Source: Sphingomonas sp. ERG5
GTDB taxonomy: Bacteria > Pseudomonadota > Alphaproteobacteria > Sphingomonadales > Sphingomonadaceae
Length of the DNA: 64,000 bases
Assembly: GCF_000803065.1 (NCBI RefSeq)
Contig: NZ_JSXI01000029.1
Span: 62,001 to 126,000 of the forward strand
Direction of reading: 5' to 3'
Both the position numbers and the translations under genes were made by a program. The notes under the pieces are model-generated. The model was not told the origin of the DNA, ran no database searches, and worked only from the letters and a program-made list of their open reading frames with translations. Numbering within the stretch: the stretch's first letter is position 1; every line of letters begins with the position of its first letter. Below are positions 43,992 through 51,811 of the stretch, in pieces.

Positions 43992-45368
43992 ATGACTCAG
44001 GGGCTGATCGACAGCACGCTAGCGACATTGGGCGACGTGCTGTCGCCGCATGGACCCGCAGTCCAGGCAGCCGCGAAGAGCTTCGCGCCGGGCGATTTCA
44101 GCGTGCATTTCTTCCTCCAGCTCGCGGTCATCCTGCTCACCTGCCGCGTGGTCGGCTGGCTTGGGCAAAAGCTGCTCGGACAGCCCCAGGTGGTCGGTGA
44201 GATGATCGCCGGCGTGGTGCTTGGCCCGTCGCTGCTCGGCCTGTTGTTTCCCGAATTGCAGGGCGCCTTGTTCCCCAAGGAAACCAAGAGCGTGCTCTAT
44301 GCCGGTGCGCAGCTCGGCGTCGGGCTCTACATGTTTCTGGTCGGCACCACGCTCAAGATCGACCATTTCCGTTCCAAGGCGAAGAGTGCGTTCGGCGTGT
44401 CGCTTGCCGGCATCATCGCGCCATTCATCATCGCGGTGATCATCACCCCGTGGCTGATCGGCGTGCCCGGCCTGTTCGCGGCGGGCATTTCGCAGCTCAA
44501 CGCGACGCTGTTCATGGGCGCGTGCATCGCGCTGACCGCTTTCCCGATGCTGGCGCGGATCATCAATGAGCGCGGGCTGGCTGATTCCTCGCTCGGCACG
44601 CTGTCGCTGACCGCCGGGGCATTCGACGATGCCTGTTCGTGGTGCGTGCTGGCGATCGTGCTCGCTACCTTCGGCGGCGGTCCGGGCGTTGCGTTGCTCG
44701 CGATCGGCGGCGGCCTGCTCTATGTGGCCTTCATCATGCTGTTCGGCAAAAAGCTGCTCGCACCGCTTGGCCGCAAGGTCGAGCGCGAGGGCGAGATGAG
44801 CCTGACCGTGCTGGCGATCACATTGGCATTGTTCTGCCTGTCGGCCTTCCTGATGGACGCGATCGGCATCCACGCGATCTTCGGCGGTTTCATCCTCGGC
44901 ACGGTGATGCCGCGCGGCCTGTTCGTGGTCGAGCTCAAGCGCAAGGTCGAACCGCTGGCCGTGGTGCTGTTGCTGCCGATGTTCTTCACCTTCTCCGGCC
45001 TCAACACGCGCATGGACATGGTCAATTCGCCGACCCTGCTGCTCATCGCGTTCGGCATCCTGGTCGCGTCGATCCTGGCCAAGGGCGGCGCCTGCTATCT
45101 CGCGGCGCGTCTGTCGGGCGAGGACAACCGCACCTCGCTCGGTATCGGCGCGTTGATGAATTCGCGCGGGCTGATGGAACTGATCATCATCAATATCGGC
45201 CTGCAGAAAGGCATTATCGGCCCGGCATTGTTCTCGATGCTGGTGCTGATGGCGATCGTGACGACGATGATGGCCGGGCCGTTGTTCGAGTTCGTCTATG
45301 GCAAGAAAGCCCGTGCCTCGGGTGAGCTGGGTGCGATCGACGCCCGGCTTGCCGCCGACCCGGTCTGA
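43992..45368 (+). CDS. Cation:proton antiporter, CPA2 (KefB/NapA-like)
   Basis: 458 aa, about 12-13 transmembrane segments, no cytosolic TrkA-N domain. Characteristic segments are PQVVGEMIAGVVLGPSLLG, FLVGTTLKIDHF, ALTAFPMLARIINERGL, and the ion-site region AGAFDDACSWCVLAIV with two adjacent aspartates as in electrogenic CPA2 exchangers. The last ~25 residues are polar. Role: exchange of Na+ or K+ for H+ at the inner membrane. A porin gene follows 14 bases after its stop and is probably co-transcribed. GGGGGGATGG precedes the ATG. Confidence 0.9.
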   Translation: MTQGLIDSTLATLGDVLSPHGPAVQAAAKSFAPGDFSVHFFLQLAVILLTCRVVGWLGQKLLGQPQVVGEMIAGVVLGPSLLGLLFPELQGALFPKETKSVLYAGAQLGVGLYMFLVGTTLKIDHFRSKAKSAFGVSLAGIIAPFIIAVIITPWLIGVPGLFAAGISQLNATLFMGACIALTAFPMLARIINERGLADSSLGTLSLTAGAFDDACSWCVLAIVLATFGGGPGVALLAIGGGLLYVAFIMLFGKKLLAPLGRKVEREGEMSLTVLAITLALFCLSAFLMDAIGIHAIFGGFILGTVMPRGLFVVELKRKVEPLAVVLLLPMFFTFSGLNTRMDMVNSPTLLLIAFGILVASILAKGGACYLAARLSGEDNRTSLGIGALMNSRGLMELIIINIGLQKGIIGPALFSMLVLMAIVTTMMAGPLFEFVYGKKARASGELGAIDARLAADPV

Positions 45369-45382
45369 GCCGGAGGCATCCG

Positions 45383-46600
45383 ATGAATAGGAAGGTGGCG
45401 CGGGCGATCGGGCTTGCGGTGCTGGCTGCGGGGATTCAGGCGGCCCAGGCGCAGCAGGTCGAATTCAAACCTTTGGTCGATGCGCGGCTGCGCTATGAGC
45501 AAGTCGACCAGCAGGGCCTTGCGGACGCCGCGGATGCTCTGACCCAGCGCATCCGCAGCGGGGTGCAGGCGAGCAAGGGGCCCTGGTCGGTGCTGGTCGA
45601 AAGCGAGGCGACGCTGGCGATCAGCGAACACTATAATAGCGGGACTAACGGCAAGGCGGCCTATCCGCTGGTGATCGATCCGCAGAATATCGAACTTAAC
45701 CGCGCGCAGCTGCGCTACGCCGCGCACGGCGTCACCGCGACGGCGGGACGCCAACTGATCGAGCTGGCCGATCAGCGCTTTGTCGGGTCGTCCAATTTCC
45801 GCCAGAACCAGCAGACCTATGACGCGGCGCGGCTGCAATGGGGCGGGGCGAAGGGGCCGTTTGCCGATATCAGCTATGCCTGGTCGGACCGCACCGTGAA
45901 CGGCATCGACGGCACCGGCGCGCGCCAGCCGGCGGTCAGTGGCAATAATGTCTTCGCGCTGCTCGGCTATGCCGGCAAGATCGGCACGCTGACCGGCTTC
46001 GCCTATCTGGTCGATCAGGACGAGGCGGCGGTGCAGGGCTTTCGCCTGTCGAGCCAGACTTATGGCCTGCGCCTGGCGGGGAGCGTGCCGCTCACCCCGG
46101 CAGTCAAGCTCGGCTATGTCGCCAGTTGGGCGCGGCAAAGCGATTATCATCGCAACCCCAATGACTATGCGGCTGATTACTGGCTGGGCGAAACGAGCGT
46201 GACGATAAAGGGCCTGGCCGCCACCGGCGGCTATGAGGTGCTCGGCGCCGATCGCGGCGTCGCGCTGACCAGCGTGCAGACGCCCCTGTCCAGCCTGTTC
46301 AAATTCCAGGGCTGGGCCGACAAATTCACCACCACCCCGCCGAACGGCATCCGCGACCTGTACGCCGTTGCGGGCTACAATTGGCGCAAGACCGGCCCGT
46401 TCGATGCGATCGCACTATCGGCGACCTATCATCGCTTCGACAGTGACCGGCTTGGCCAGCATTATGGCGATGAATGGGATCTGCTCGCCAGCGTGAAGCG
46501 CAGCCACGCCACAGTGTCGGCGCGCTACGCCCGCTACCGTGCCGACAGTTTTGCGACCGACACCGACAAATTCTGGCTGGAGTTCGGCTGGACCCTTTAA
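45383..46600 (+). CDS. Outer-membrane porin, alginate-export (AlgE-like) family
   Basis: 405 aa with signal peptide (AIGLAVLAAGIQAAQAQ). The mature protein begins VEFKPLVDARLRYEQVDQQG and shows alternating beta strands: LVESEATLAISEHYNSG, IELNRAQLRYAAHGVTATAG, RQLIELADQRFVGSSNFRQN, YVASWARQSDYHRNP, and a final KFWLEFGWTL ending in Leu after an aromatic-rich strand. The RFVGS-type and RQ--YD segments resemble the alginate export domain used by OprB/AlgE-like 16-18-strand porins. Which solute it passes is unknown. It lies downstream of the antiporter in one operon. Confidence 0.78.
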   Translation: MNRKVARAIGLAVLAAGIQAAQAQQVEFKPLVDARLRYEQVDQQGLADAADALTQRIRSGVQASKGPWSVLVESEATLAISEHYNSGTNGKAAYPLVIDPQNIELNRAQLRYAAHGVTATAGRQLIELADQRFVGSSNFRQNQQTYDAARLQWGGAKGPFADISYAWSDRTVNGIDGTGARQPAVSGNNVFALLGYAGKIGTLTGFAYLVDQDEAAVQGFRLSSQTYGLRLAGSVPLTPAVKLGYVASWARQSDYHRNPNDYAADYWLGETSVTIKGLAATGGYEVLGADRGVALTSVQTPLSSLFKFQGWADKFTTTPPNGIRDLYAVAGYNWRKTGPFDAIALSATYHRFDSDRLGQHYGDEWDLLASVKRSHATVSARYARYRADSFATDTDKFWLEFGWTL

Positions 46601-47198
46601 AGCTTCGCCCCTGTTACCCGCTGTTATCCCCTGTTTTCGACGTTGTATTTTCTGGCCCCTGTTGTGTTGGATCCGGGATCTGGATTATGCGTCTGTTTTC
46701 AGTAACATGGCTGATGCCGCCCCTGTTATGAAAACAGGGCGGAACAGGGACATTAACAGGGGCCGTTCCGATCGAAACAGGGGTGATGATCACCCGACGT
46801 TTCACGGCCATATGAAAGAGCGCAGACAAGAGCGCCTGGCTGGCGTCTCGTCCGACCGTCACCGTGCGGCATCCTGCAGCTTGATTGAATCGCCCTTGAC
46901 GGACAAGAAATTGCGCTAAGCCTATTTCTGTATCGTCAACACCGCGATCATCAGCCTGCATTACGACATCGAATATCAGAACAGGTCATCCCCCGAATTT
47001 CGCATCGGCGGCAACCGCACATTGCCAACCTTGCCATCGGCGCAAAGTTATTCGGGCCATGCGCCGCTGCCGCTGCCGCTGCTCGCCTTCGTATCTCGAT
47101 CCCGCATAAGCGATCCGTCCATTTCGCACCCATTTCCCCACCATTGATGTGCGCCCAATGCTAAATGATCCCGGCGATGATATTGGGGGATGGTCAGC
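46601..47198. other. 598-bp intergenic region without a gene
   Basis: No coding sequence is supported here. The first third contains a cluster of CCCCTGTT octamers (separate entry). The rest is of ordinary composition and includes a short GCTGCCGCTGCC microrepeat near 47060-47080. A promoter for the VOC gene should lie before 47185, but no clear -35/-10 pair was seen. Confidence 0.6.
46608..46783. repeat. Cluster of CCCCTGTT octamers in direct and inverted orientation
   Basis: Four top-strand copies occur at 46608, 46628, 46656 and 46720. They are followed by inverted copies: AACAGGG at 46733 and 46743 (seven of eight bases) and AACAGGGG at 46755 and 46776. All left copies point one way and all right copies the other, with a hairpin possible around 46727-46733. 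This lies directly after the porin stop codon. It could be a processing, termination or protein-binding array; no known element is recognised. Confidence 0.6.
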
Positions 47199-47633
47199 AT
47201 GAAGCACGCGATTTCCTTGTCGCACCTCAACCTGCCGGTGACCGATCTCGAACGGTCGATGGACTTTTACGTGCGCAAGCTCGGTTTTCATTATGTCCGC
47301 CATTTGCGCCCGGGCAAGGTGATCCTCGAAGTGGGCGGTTTCGACTTTTTCCTCGAGGAGGGTGGGGAGGGCTTTGGCCATCCGCGTTTCCATTTCGGCT
47401 TCGAAACCACGACTGACGGCGTGCATGAATTCGCCCGGCTGATTGAGGATCGGGGCATCTCGCAAGTGGTCGGCCCACAGCCGACCGGCCGCGCCGAACT
47501 CTATGTTACGCCGGACGGGCTGCGCACCGTGTTCTATTTCGCCGATCCCGACGGCCATATCATCGAGGTCTATTCGCATATCGGCGTGGATGTCGGCTAT
47601 GTCGATCCGGCTTATGCGGCGCAGATGGCTTAG
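47199..47633 (+). CDS. VOC-superfamily (glyoxalase/dioxygenase-fold) protein 1
   Basis: 144 aa from the ATG at 47199; an ATG at 47190 is in frame, but the GGGGGA at 47185-47190 fits the later one. A single VOC domain: LSHLNLPVTDLERSMDFYVR at the start, then FHFGFETTTDGVHEFA, and FYFADPDGHIIEVYSH at the end. Candidate metal ligands are His in LSHLN, His in FHFGF and Glu in IIEVY. VOC proteins act as isomerases, dioxygenases or resistance proteins. It ends tail-to-tail with the methyltransferase gene, overlapping by four bases, at the left border of the methyltransferase/WD40 cluster. Confidence 0.82.
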   Translation: MKHAISLSHLNLPVTDLERSMDFYVRKLGFHYVRHLRPGKVILEVGGFDFFLEEGGEGFGHPRFHFGFETTTDGVHEFARLIEDRGISQVVGPQPTGRAELYVTPDGLRTVFYFADPDGHIIEVYSHIGVDVGYVDPAYAAQMA

Positions 47634-48676
47634 CTGACCCGTCCGACCAGGAACTGCCCGCTCGGCTGGTCGATCTCGCCGAACCCCGCTTCGCGCAGCA
47701 TGGCCTGTACATCGCTCAACCGGTGCGTCCGCCCTTCGAGCGTCTCGATCATCAGCGTCATGCCGAACACCGCCCCGCCCCGAGCGTTGGTGCCATCCTC
47801 CTCAAGGAAGGAATCGCGGATGATCACACGCCCGCCGGGCGCCAGCGCGGCGCGGATCCTGCGCAGCAAGGTGAGCGCGGCGGCAGGGCCCTCGCCGTGC
47901 AGCACATTGCTCAGGAACACCACGTCATGGGAGTCGCCCAGATCGTCGCGGGTGAAATCGCCACATACCAGCCGGATCCGATCACGCATCGGATAGGGTG
48001 AGATGATCTCGCGTGCGATGTCGATCGCGTCGGGCAAGTCGAAGATGGTGCAGACCAGATCGGGATTGGCTTCGCAAAAGCCAAGCGAATAGCTGCCCGC
48101 GCCGCCGCCGAGATCGAGCAGGTTACGCACGCCGGCCAGGTCGATCGCCGCGACCGTGGGTGCCAGATGGAACAGCAACGCACGTTCATGTGCGGCCAGC
48201 AACAAGGTGCGCAGTCGTTCGCGATCATGGAAAATGCTTCCCTCCGCCGGTTCACGTCCTTCACGGATCGACCGGGTCAATCCGGCCCAGGCCGGCCAGT
48301 CGGTGTCATGCAGCTTGAACCATGAGCCGATATAATGCGGCGAGGAACTGGTCAGGAAGGCCGAGGCAGCCGCCATGTTGCGATAGCCGTCGGCGGTCAG
48401 CGCGAGATAGCCCATCTCGTGCAGCGCGCTGAGCAGCCGCGCCGTCGCCGCGTGATCGGTGCCCAGCCGTTCGGCGATACGCGCCGCCGAAGCCGGTTCG
48501 GTCTCCAGCGCGGAAAAAATGTCGAGCTGTACCGCCGACATCAGGATGCGCGGCCGCCAGATCTCGGCATCGGCAAGCAAGCGGTCGAGCGCCGCCGATA
48601 GATCCTGCTCGGGCGGCGGCTCTGCGCCCGTCTCCCCATTCCGGTCCGGCACGTCGCGACTAGCCGTCAAGGTCAT
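47630..48676 (-). CDS. SAM-dependent methyltransferase (O-methyltransferase type with dimerisation domain)
   Basis: 348 aa from ATG 48676, which overlaps the VOC-2 gene by 17 bases; a longer open frame upstream is only its shadow. The N-terminal winged-helix dimerisation domain covers ~residues 30-120 (ILMSAVQLDIFSALETEPAS, ARIAERLGTDHAATARLLSA). The Rossmann methyltransferase domain has motif I LLDLGGGAGSYSL and GDFTRDDLGDSHDVVFLSNV, as in acetylserotonin/hydroxyneurosporene-type O-methyltransferases. It is related to both halves of the fused methyltransferase two genes upstream. Substrate unknown; O-methylation of a hydroxyl or carboxyl is the family norm. Confidence 0.87.
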   Translation of the reverse strand: MTLTASRDVPDRNGETGAEPPPEQDLSAALDRLLADAEIWRPRILMSAVQLDIFSALETEPASAARIAERLGTDHAATARLLSALHEMGYLALTADGYRNMAAASAFLTSSSPHYIGSWFKLHDTDWPAWAGLTRSIREGREPAEGSIFHDRERLRTLLLAAHERALLFHLAPTVAAIDLAGVRNLLDLGGGAGSYSLGFCEANPDLVCTIFDLPDAIDIAREIISPYPMRDRIRLVCGDFTRDDLGDSHDVVFLSNVLHGEGPAAALTLLRRIRAALAPGGRVIIRDSFLEEDGTNARGGAVFGMTLMIETLEGRTHRLSDVQAMLREAGFGEIDQPSGQFLVGRVS

Positions 48677-49082
48677 AATCGTTGCGCTCGGCGGGATAGG
48701 CGCTGAGATAATGGATAATCTCGATCTCGTTGCCGTCGGGATCGCGGATATAGATCCGCTCACGGAACGGATGATTGCCTTTGCGGCGATACGCGCAACC
48801 CAGGCTGTCCAGCCGCCCGATCACCTGGTCCAGGTCGGGCACGACGATGCCGAAATGCGTATGGCCGAGCCGCGTGCCGTCAATCTGCTCGCCGCCATGA
48901 TAGGGCGTGCGGAAGGCGACATAGCTATCGTCGGTGCCGATATGGACCCAGTCATAGGAGCGGTCGGCAGCTTTCTCCAGCCCGCGCCCGCGCAGCCGCC
49001 AGTCGAACACATGGCTGTAGAAACCGACCAGCCGGTCGAGGTCGCCGGTGATATATTGGATATGCTCGACATAGCTGGTCAT
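48660..49082 (-). CDS. VOC-superfamily protein 2 (extradiol-dioxygenase-like)
   Basis: 140 aa, one VOC module pair: VEHIQYITGDLDRLVGFYSH, LGHTHFGIVVPDLDQVIGRL and YIRDPDGNEIEIIHY. Probable metal residues are His in EHIQY, His in HTHFG and Glu in EIEII, so an Fe or Mn site is possible. It lies between two methyltransferase genes, overlapping both (ATGA with the fused methyltransferase), so the three are surely co-expressed. A ring-cleaving, epoxide or isomerase role cannot be distinguished from sequence. Confidence 0.83.
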   Translation of the reverse strand: MTSYVEHIQYITGDLDRLVGFYSHVFDWRLRGRGLEKAADRSYDWVHIGTDDSYVAFRTPYHGGEQIDGTRLGHTHFGIVVPDLDQVIGRLDSLGCAYRRKGNHPFRERIYIRDPDGNEIEIIHYLSAYPAERNDYDLDG

Positions 49083-51184
49083 GCTGCCGCTGCCTTGCCG
49101 CTCACCATCGACTTTGCATCGTCCAGCCGCTCGATCGTCACTGCCGCCAGGCCGAGTTCGCGCAGCAGCGCCGCCGCCTCTCGATCCTCTTCGAGATAGG
49201 CTTCGGGCCGCTGCAGATGCACTTTGAGCGAGATCAGTGCCGCCGCGGGTGGTGAGGCGCCGCTATCGTCGAGCCTGAATTTGCTGATGATCAGCGTGCC
49301 GCCGGGCGCGAGCACTTGTTGTGCATTGGCGAGGATACGGCGCTTCTCGGCGTGCGAAAAATAATGCAGCAAGTCGCTGACCAGCACCAGGTCGAAACGG
49401 TTGGCCAGCGTGAAGTCGAGCGCGTCGCCGCCTTGCAGTACAATCTGCCCGGCACGAATCTGTGCCGCGAAGCGCGGGCCATTCTGTTCGATCACCTCGG
49501 GCCGGTCGAACAGGGTAACCCGGAGTTGCGGCGCGACCGACAGGATGCGATCGGAGAAAGTGCCGCTCCCGCCGCCCAGGTCGAGCACGTCGGTCGCCCG
49601 TTCGAGCAGCGGTGCGATATGCTCGACCAGCCGGTCGGCGGCGGGCTGGTTGGCCATCGCGACCGAGGTCAGATACTCGGGCAAATGCGCGCTTTCCATG
49701 ATCCGTGCGGCTTCGGGGCGCGTCTCGGGCGACCGCAGGATGTCGCCGAGCTGCAGCCAGATTTCGTTCTCGGCGCGGAACTGGAGGATTTCGGGCAGGA
49801 TGCAGCGCGGTCCTTGCGCCAGCAATACCCGGACATCGCCATGGATCGCGAACTGGTTGTCATCCTTATGGATGATGCCGATCGCGGCGAGCGCATTCAT
49901 CAGCACCTCGGCGCCGACCGTGCTGGTGCCCGTCCGCGCCGCGACGTCCGCCGCGCTGCATCCCTCCGGCGGGATCTGGCTGAACAGGTCGAGCTCGGCG
50001 CCGGCGAACAGGACTCCGGCAAGCCGGAACGACGTCGCCACTGATATCAGCTCGCGCCACAGCGCGAGTTCGCCCGCCGTCGCCTGTGTCTCGTTCATGC
50101 CGTCTCTCTCCCGCAAGATTTCCGTGCTGCCCGTCCGCCGGCCCAGCATCACCGATTTTATCCCGCCAATGTCGAGCCGTTCGATCGCGTCGCAGCCGCA
50201 CGCGCCAAGCATCGCGGCGACCTCGTCATCGCTTTCCAGATAGGCGCCGTCCGATTTCAGCGTCATCCGGACCGAGAACAGCGCCGCGCCCGCCGGCCGC
50301 ACCCCGTCGCGGTCGAGCGCGAACTTGATGATCGCCACGTGCCCGCCCGGCGCCAGCGCGGCGACCGCGCGCTCGACGATCGCCCGTTTCTCCGCGTGCG
50401 GAAACAGTTCGAGCAACTCGTTGATCACCACCAGATCGTAGCGCGTGCCACTCGTCAGGGTACGCGCATCCCCGATGCGCAGCGCCACGCGGCCGGCATC
50501 CGGGCCTGTCGCAAAGCGCCGGCACATGCCGATGCCGCTGGCCAGGTCGAGGATCTCGACTCGCGCTTGGGCATTGTGCGCGAGCAGCGCCTCGCAGAAA
50601 TCGCCATCGCCGCCGCCAATGTCGAGCACATGCCGCGCGCGCGACGCCAGCGGTCCCATCCGGTCGAGAATGACCTGAGCGAGCTGGCGATTCATCGCCC
50701 GGATGCCCGGACGCTCCGCCATCCGCCCGTCGAGCAACTCGCGCCGATACGCGACCGGTACATCCTCCAGCCCGCGCAGAAATGCCGCCGTCCGCAGCCA
50801 GGCCGCGGCCTCGCGGTGATGTGCGCGGACCTCGGCTAGAAATCCCTCGGTGAGTGCCGCGCTGTCCAACGCCGACAGCGGCCGGTATCGCGCGTCCTGA
50901 CCGTGTCGGGCGAGGCCGATCGAGACCAGCCCGTTCAGCAATAGCCTGGCCGAGGTCTCGGTCATGCCCACCGCTTGGGCGGCCTCCGCAACGGTGCTGC
51001 CGTCCGGCGAGAGTGCCGCGAAAAGGCCGGTCTGAACGGCTGAGAACAGCACGCAGGACGGCCTGAAGCTCATGGCAAGATCGCGGATCACGGGCGCCAG
51101 GCTGGCAAGTCCGGGGCTGCGCGATTCGTCAGGCGCGGTACCGGACTTAGGTTCGATCCTGGCCATGACGGCGGCGCGCGTCAT
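49079..51184 (-). CDS. Tandem (fused) double SAM-dependent methyltransferase
   Basis: 701 aa made of two complete methyltransferase modules in one frame. Module 1 (~25-350) has a dimerisation-type helical N-terminus (FRPSCVLFSAVQTGLFAAL) and motif I HVLDIGGGDGDF (185-196). Module 2 (~366-701) has LISVATSFRLAGVLFAGAEL and DVLDLGGGSGTF (532-543). The conserved NELLELFPHAEKRAIVERA and SDLLHYFSHAEKRRILANA segments show the halves are paralogues. An internal ATG at 50098 (Met363) is preceded by GGGAGAGAGA, so module 2 might also be made alone. As these enzymes are normally dimers, the fusion may act as an intramolecular dimer or carry out two methylations. First gene of the minus-strand arm of the cluster. 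Confidence 0.85.
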   Translation of the reverse strand: MTRAAVMARIEPKSGTAPDESRSPGLASLAPVIRDLAMSFRPSCVLFSAVQTGLFAALSPDGSTVAEAAQAVGMTETSARLLLNGLVSIGLARHGQDARYRPLSALDSAALTEGFLAEVRAHHREAAAWLRTAAFLRGLEDVPVAYRRELLDGRMAERPGIRAMNRQLAQVILDRMGPLASRARHVLDIGGGDGDFCEALLAHNAQARVEILDLASGIGMCRRFATGPDAGRVALRIGDARTLTSGTRYDLVVINELLELFPHAEKRAIVERAVAALAPGGHVAIIKFALDRDGVRPAGAALFSVRMTLKSDGAYLESDDEVAAMLGACGCDAIERLDIGGIKSVMLGRRTGSTEILRERDGMNETQATAGELALWRELISVATSFRLAGVLFAGAELDLFSQIPPEGCSAADVAARTGTSTVGAEVLMNALAAIGIIHKDDNQFAIHGDVRVLLAQGPRCILPEILQFRAENEIWLQLGDILRSPETRPEAARIMESAHLPEYLTSVAMANQPAADRLVEHIAPLLERATDVLDLGGGSGTFSDRILSVAPQLRVTLFDRPEVIEQNGPRFAAQIRAGQIVLQGGDALDFTLANRFDLVLVSDLLHYFSHAEKRRILANAQQVLAPGGTLIISKFRLDDSGASPPAAALISLKVHLQRPEAYLEEDREAAALLRELGLAAVTIERLDDAKSMVSGKAAAA

Positions 51185-51474
51185 CCGGCCGGGCTCCGCC
51201 TCCGCGCCCGGCGAGCCCAGGATTGGACGATCAACTGGCTCTGCGTGAGTTGAGCATCGAAAGACTGCATGCCCGTTTCCCTTCGTAACATTACTTACAC
51301 CGGGAGTCCCCGATATCCAAGTTCAAGTATCTGTCATATAGTCTATATCAGCATCTGATATATTTATACTCCAAATTGGATATGTATCCTTGACTGGAAA
51401 GTGATTCGTTGGATACTCAAGGTCGTCATCTCGGAATACATCCATTCTAGATGTTTCAAGAAGGAGAGATAATC
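51185..51474. promoter_or_regulatory. AT-rich bidirectional promoter region with two palindromes
   Basis: This 290-bp divergent region is strongly AT-rich from about 51290, unlike flanking DNA. For the rightward small ORF a sigma70-like TTGACT (51390-51395) and GATACT (51412-51417) are separated by 16 bases. An inverted repeat TATATCAG-CAT-CTGATATA occupies 51344-51362, and GGATA-TG-TATCC at 51378-51389 abuts the -35. Both could be operators controlling the divergent methyltransferase and small-ORF operons. No regulator gene is adjacent. Confidence 0.5.
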
Positions 51475-51735
51475 ATGATTCTTGATCTCGGAAAAGCTTC
51501 TGCCGCACTTAGCGGTATCAAGACCAGCGAAGGCCAGAAGAACTTGGATGAACTTTACAAGCATCTTGAGTCATTCCGTGGTAAACTTGACGGAAAGCTT
51601 AACGATGCCGAATTTCGCTATGTGATGCAGACCTTGTTCAACGAACAGGTTTTGAGCGTCCCTGCGGCCGAAGCACGCAATATTCCGCCCGCCACCGTCC
51701 TCGCTCATGGGTTCTCGATCCGCCAGATGATCTGA
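51475..51735 (+). CDS. 86-aa small protein, candidate modified-peptide precursor
   Basis: Not recognised as a known family. The ATG at 51475 follows a strong AAGGAGAG site with good spacing. Hand count gives about 51% GC (about 46% in the first 40 codons), clearly below the surrounding genes. The N-terminal ~60 residues are charged and probably helical (TSEGQKNLDELYKHLESFRG, LNDAEFRYVMQTLFNEQV). A Pro/Ala-rich segment follows (VPAAEARNIPPATVLAHG) and the chain ends FSIRQMI. There is no Cys or Trp and no signal peptide or membrane segment. A leader plus short C-terminal core would fit this layout, as would a small partner protein. A stem-loop separates it from the WD40 gene, and methyltransferases, an FGE-like protein and VOC proteins surround it. 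Confidence 0.7.
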   Translation: MILDLGKASAALSGIKTSEGQKNLDELYKHLESFRGKLDGKLNDAEFRYVMQTLFNEQVLSVPAAEARNIPPATVLAHGFSIRQMI

Positions 51736-51754
51736 CCGACTTCGGATCCGTGTT

Positions 51755-51782
51755 GGCTCGCCGCATACGAATGCGGCGAGCC
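51755..51782 (+). promoter_or_regulatory. Perfect 12-bp stem-loop between the small ORF and the WD40 gene
   Basis: GGCTCGCCGCAT and ATGCGGCGAGCC enclose the loop ACGA, 20 bases after the small ORF stop. A T-run (51802-51806) comes about 20 bases after the stem, so it is not a textbook intrinsic terminator. It may act as an attenuator or 3' stabiliser giving the small ORF a higher mRNA level than the downstream genes. Confidence 0.6.
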
Positions 51783-51811
51783 GCAACGACCTCCGAGGGG
51801 CTTTTTGTCAG

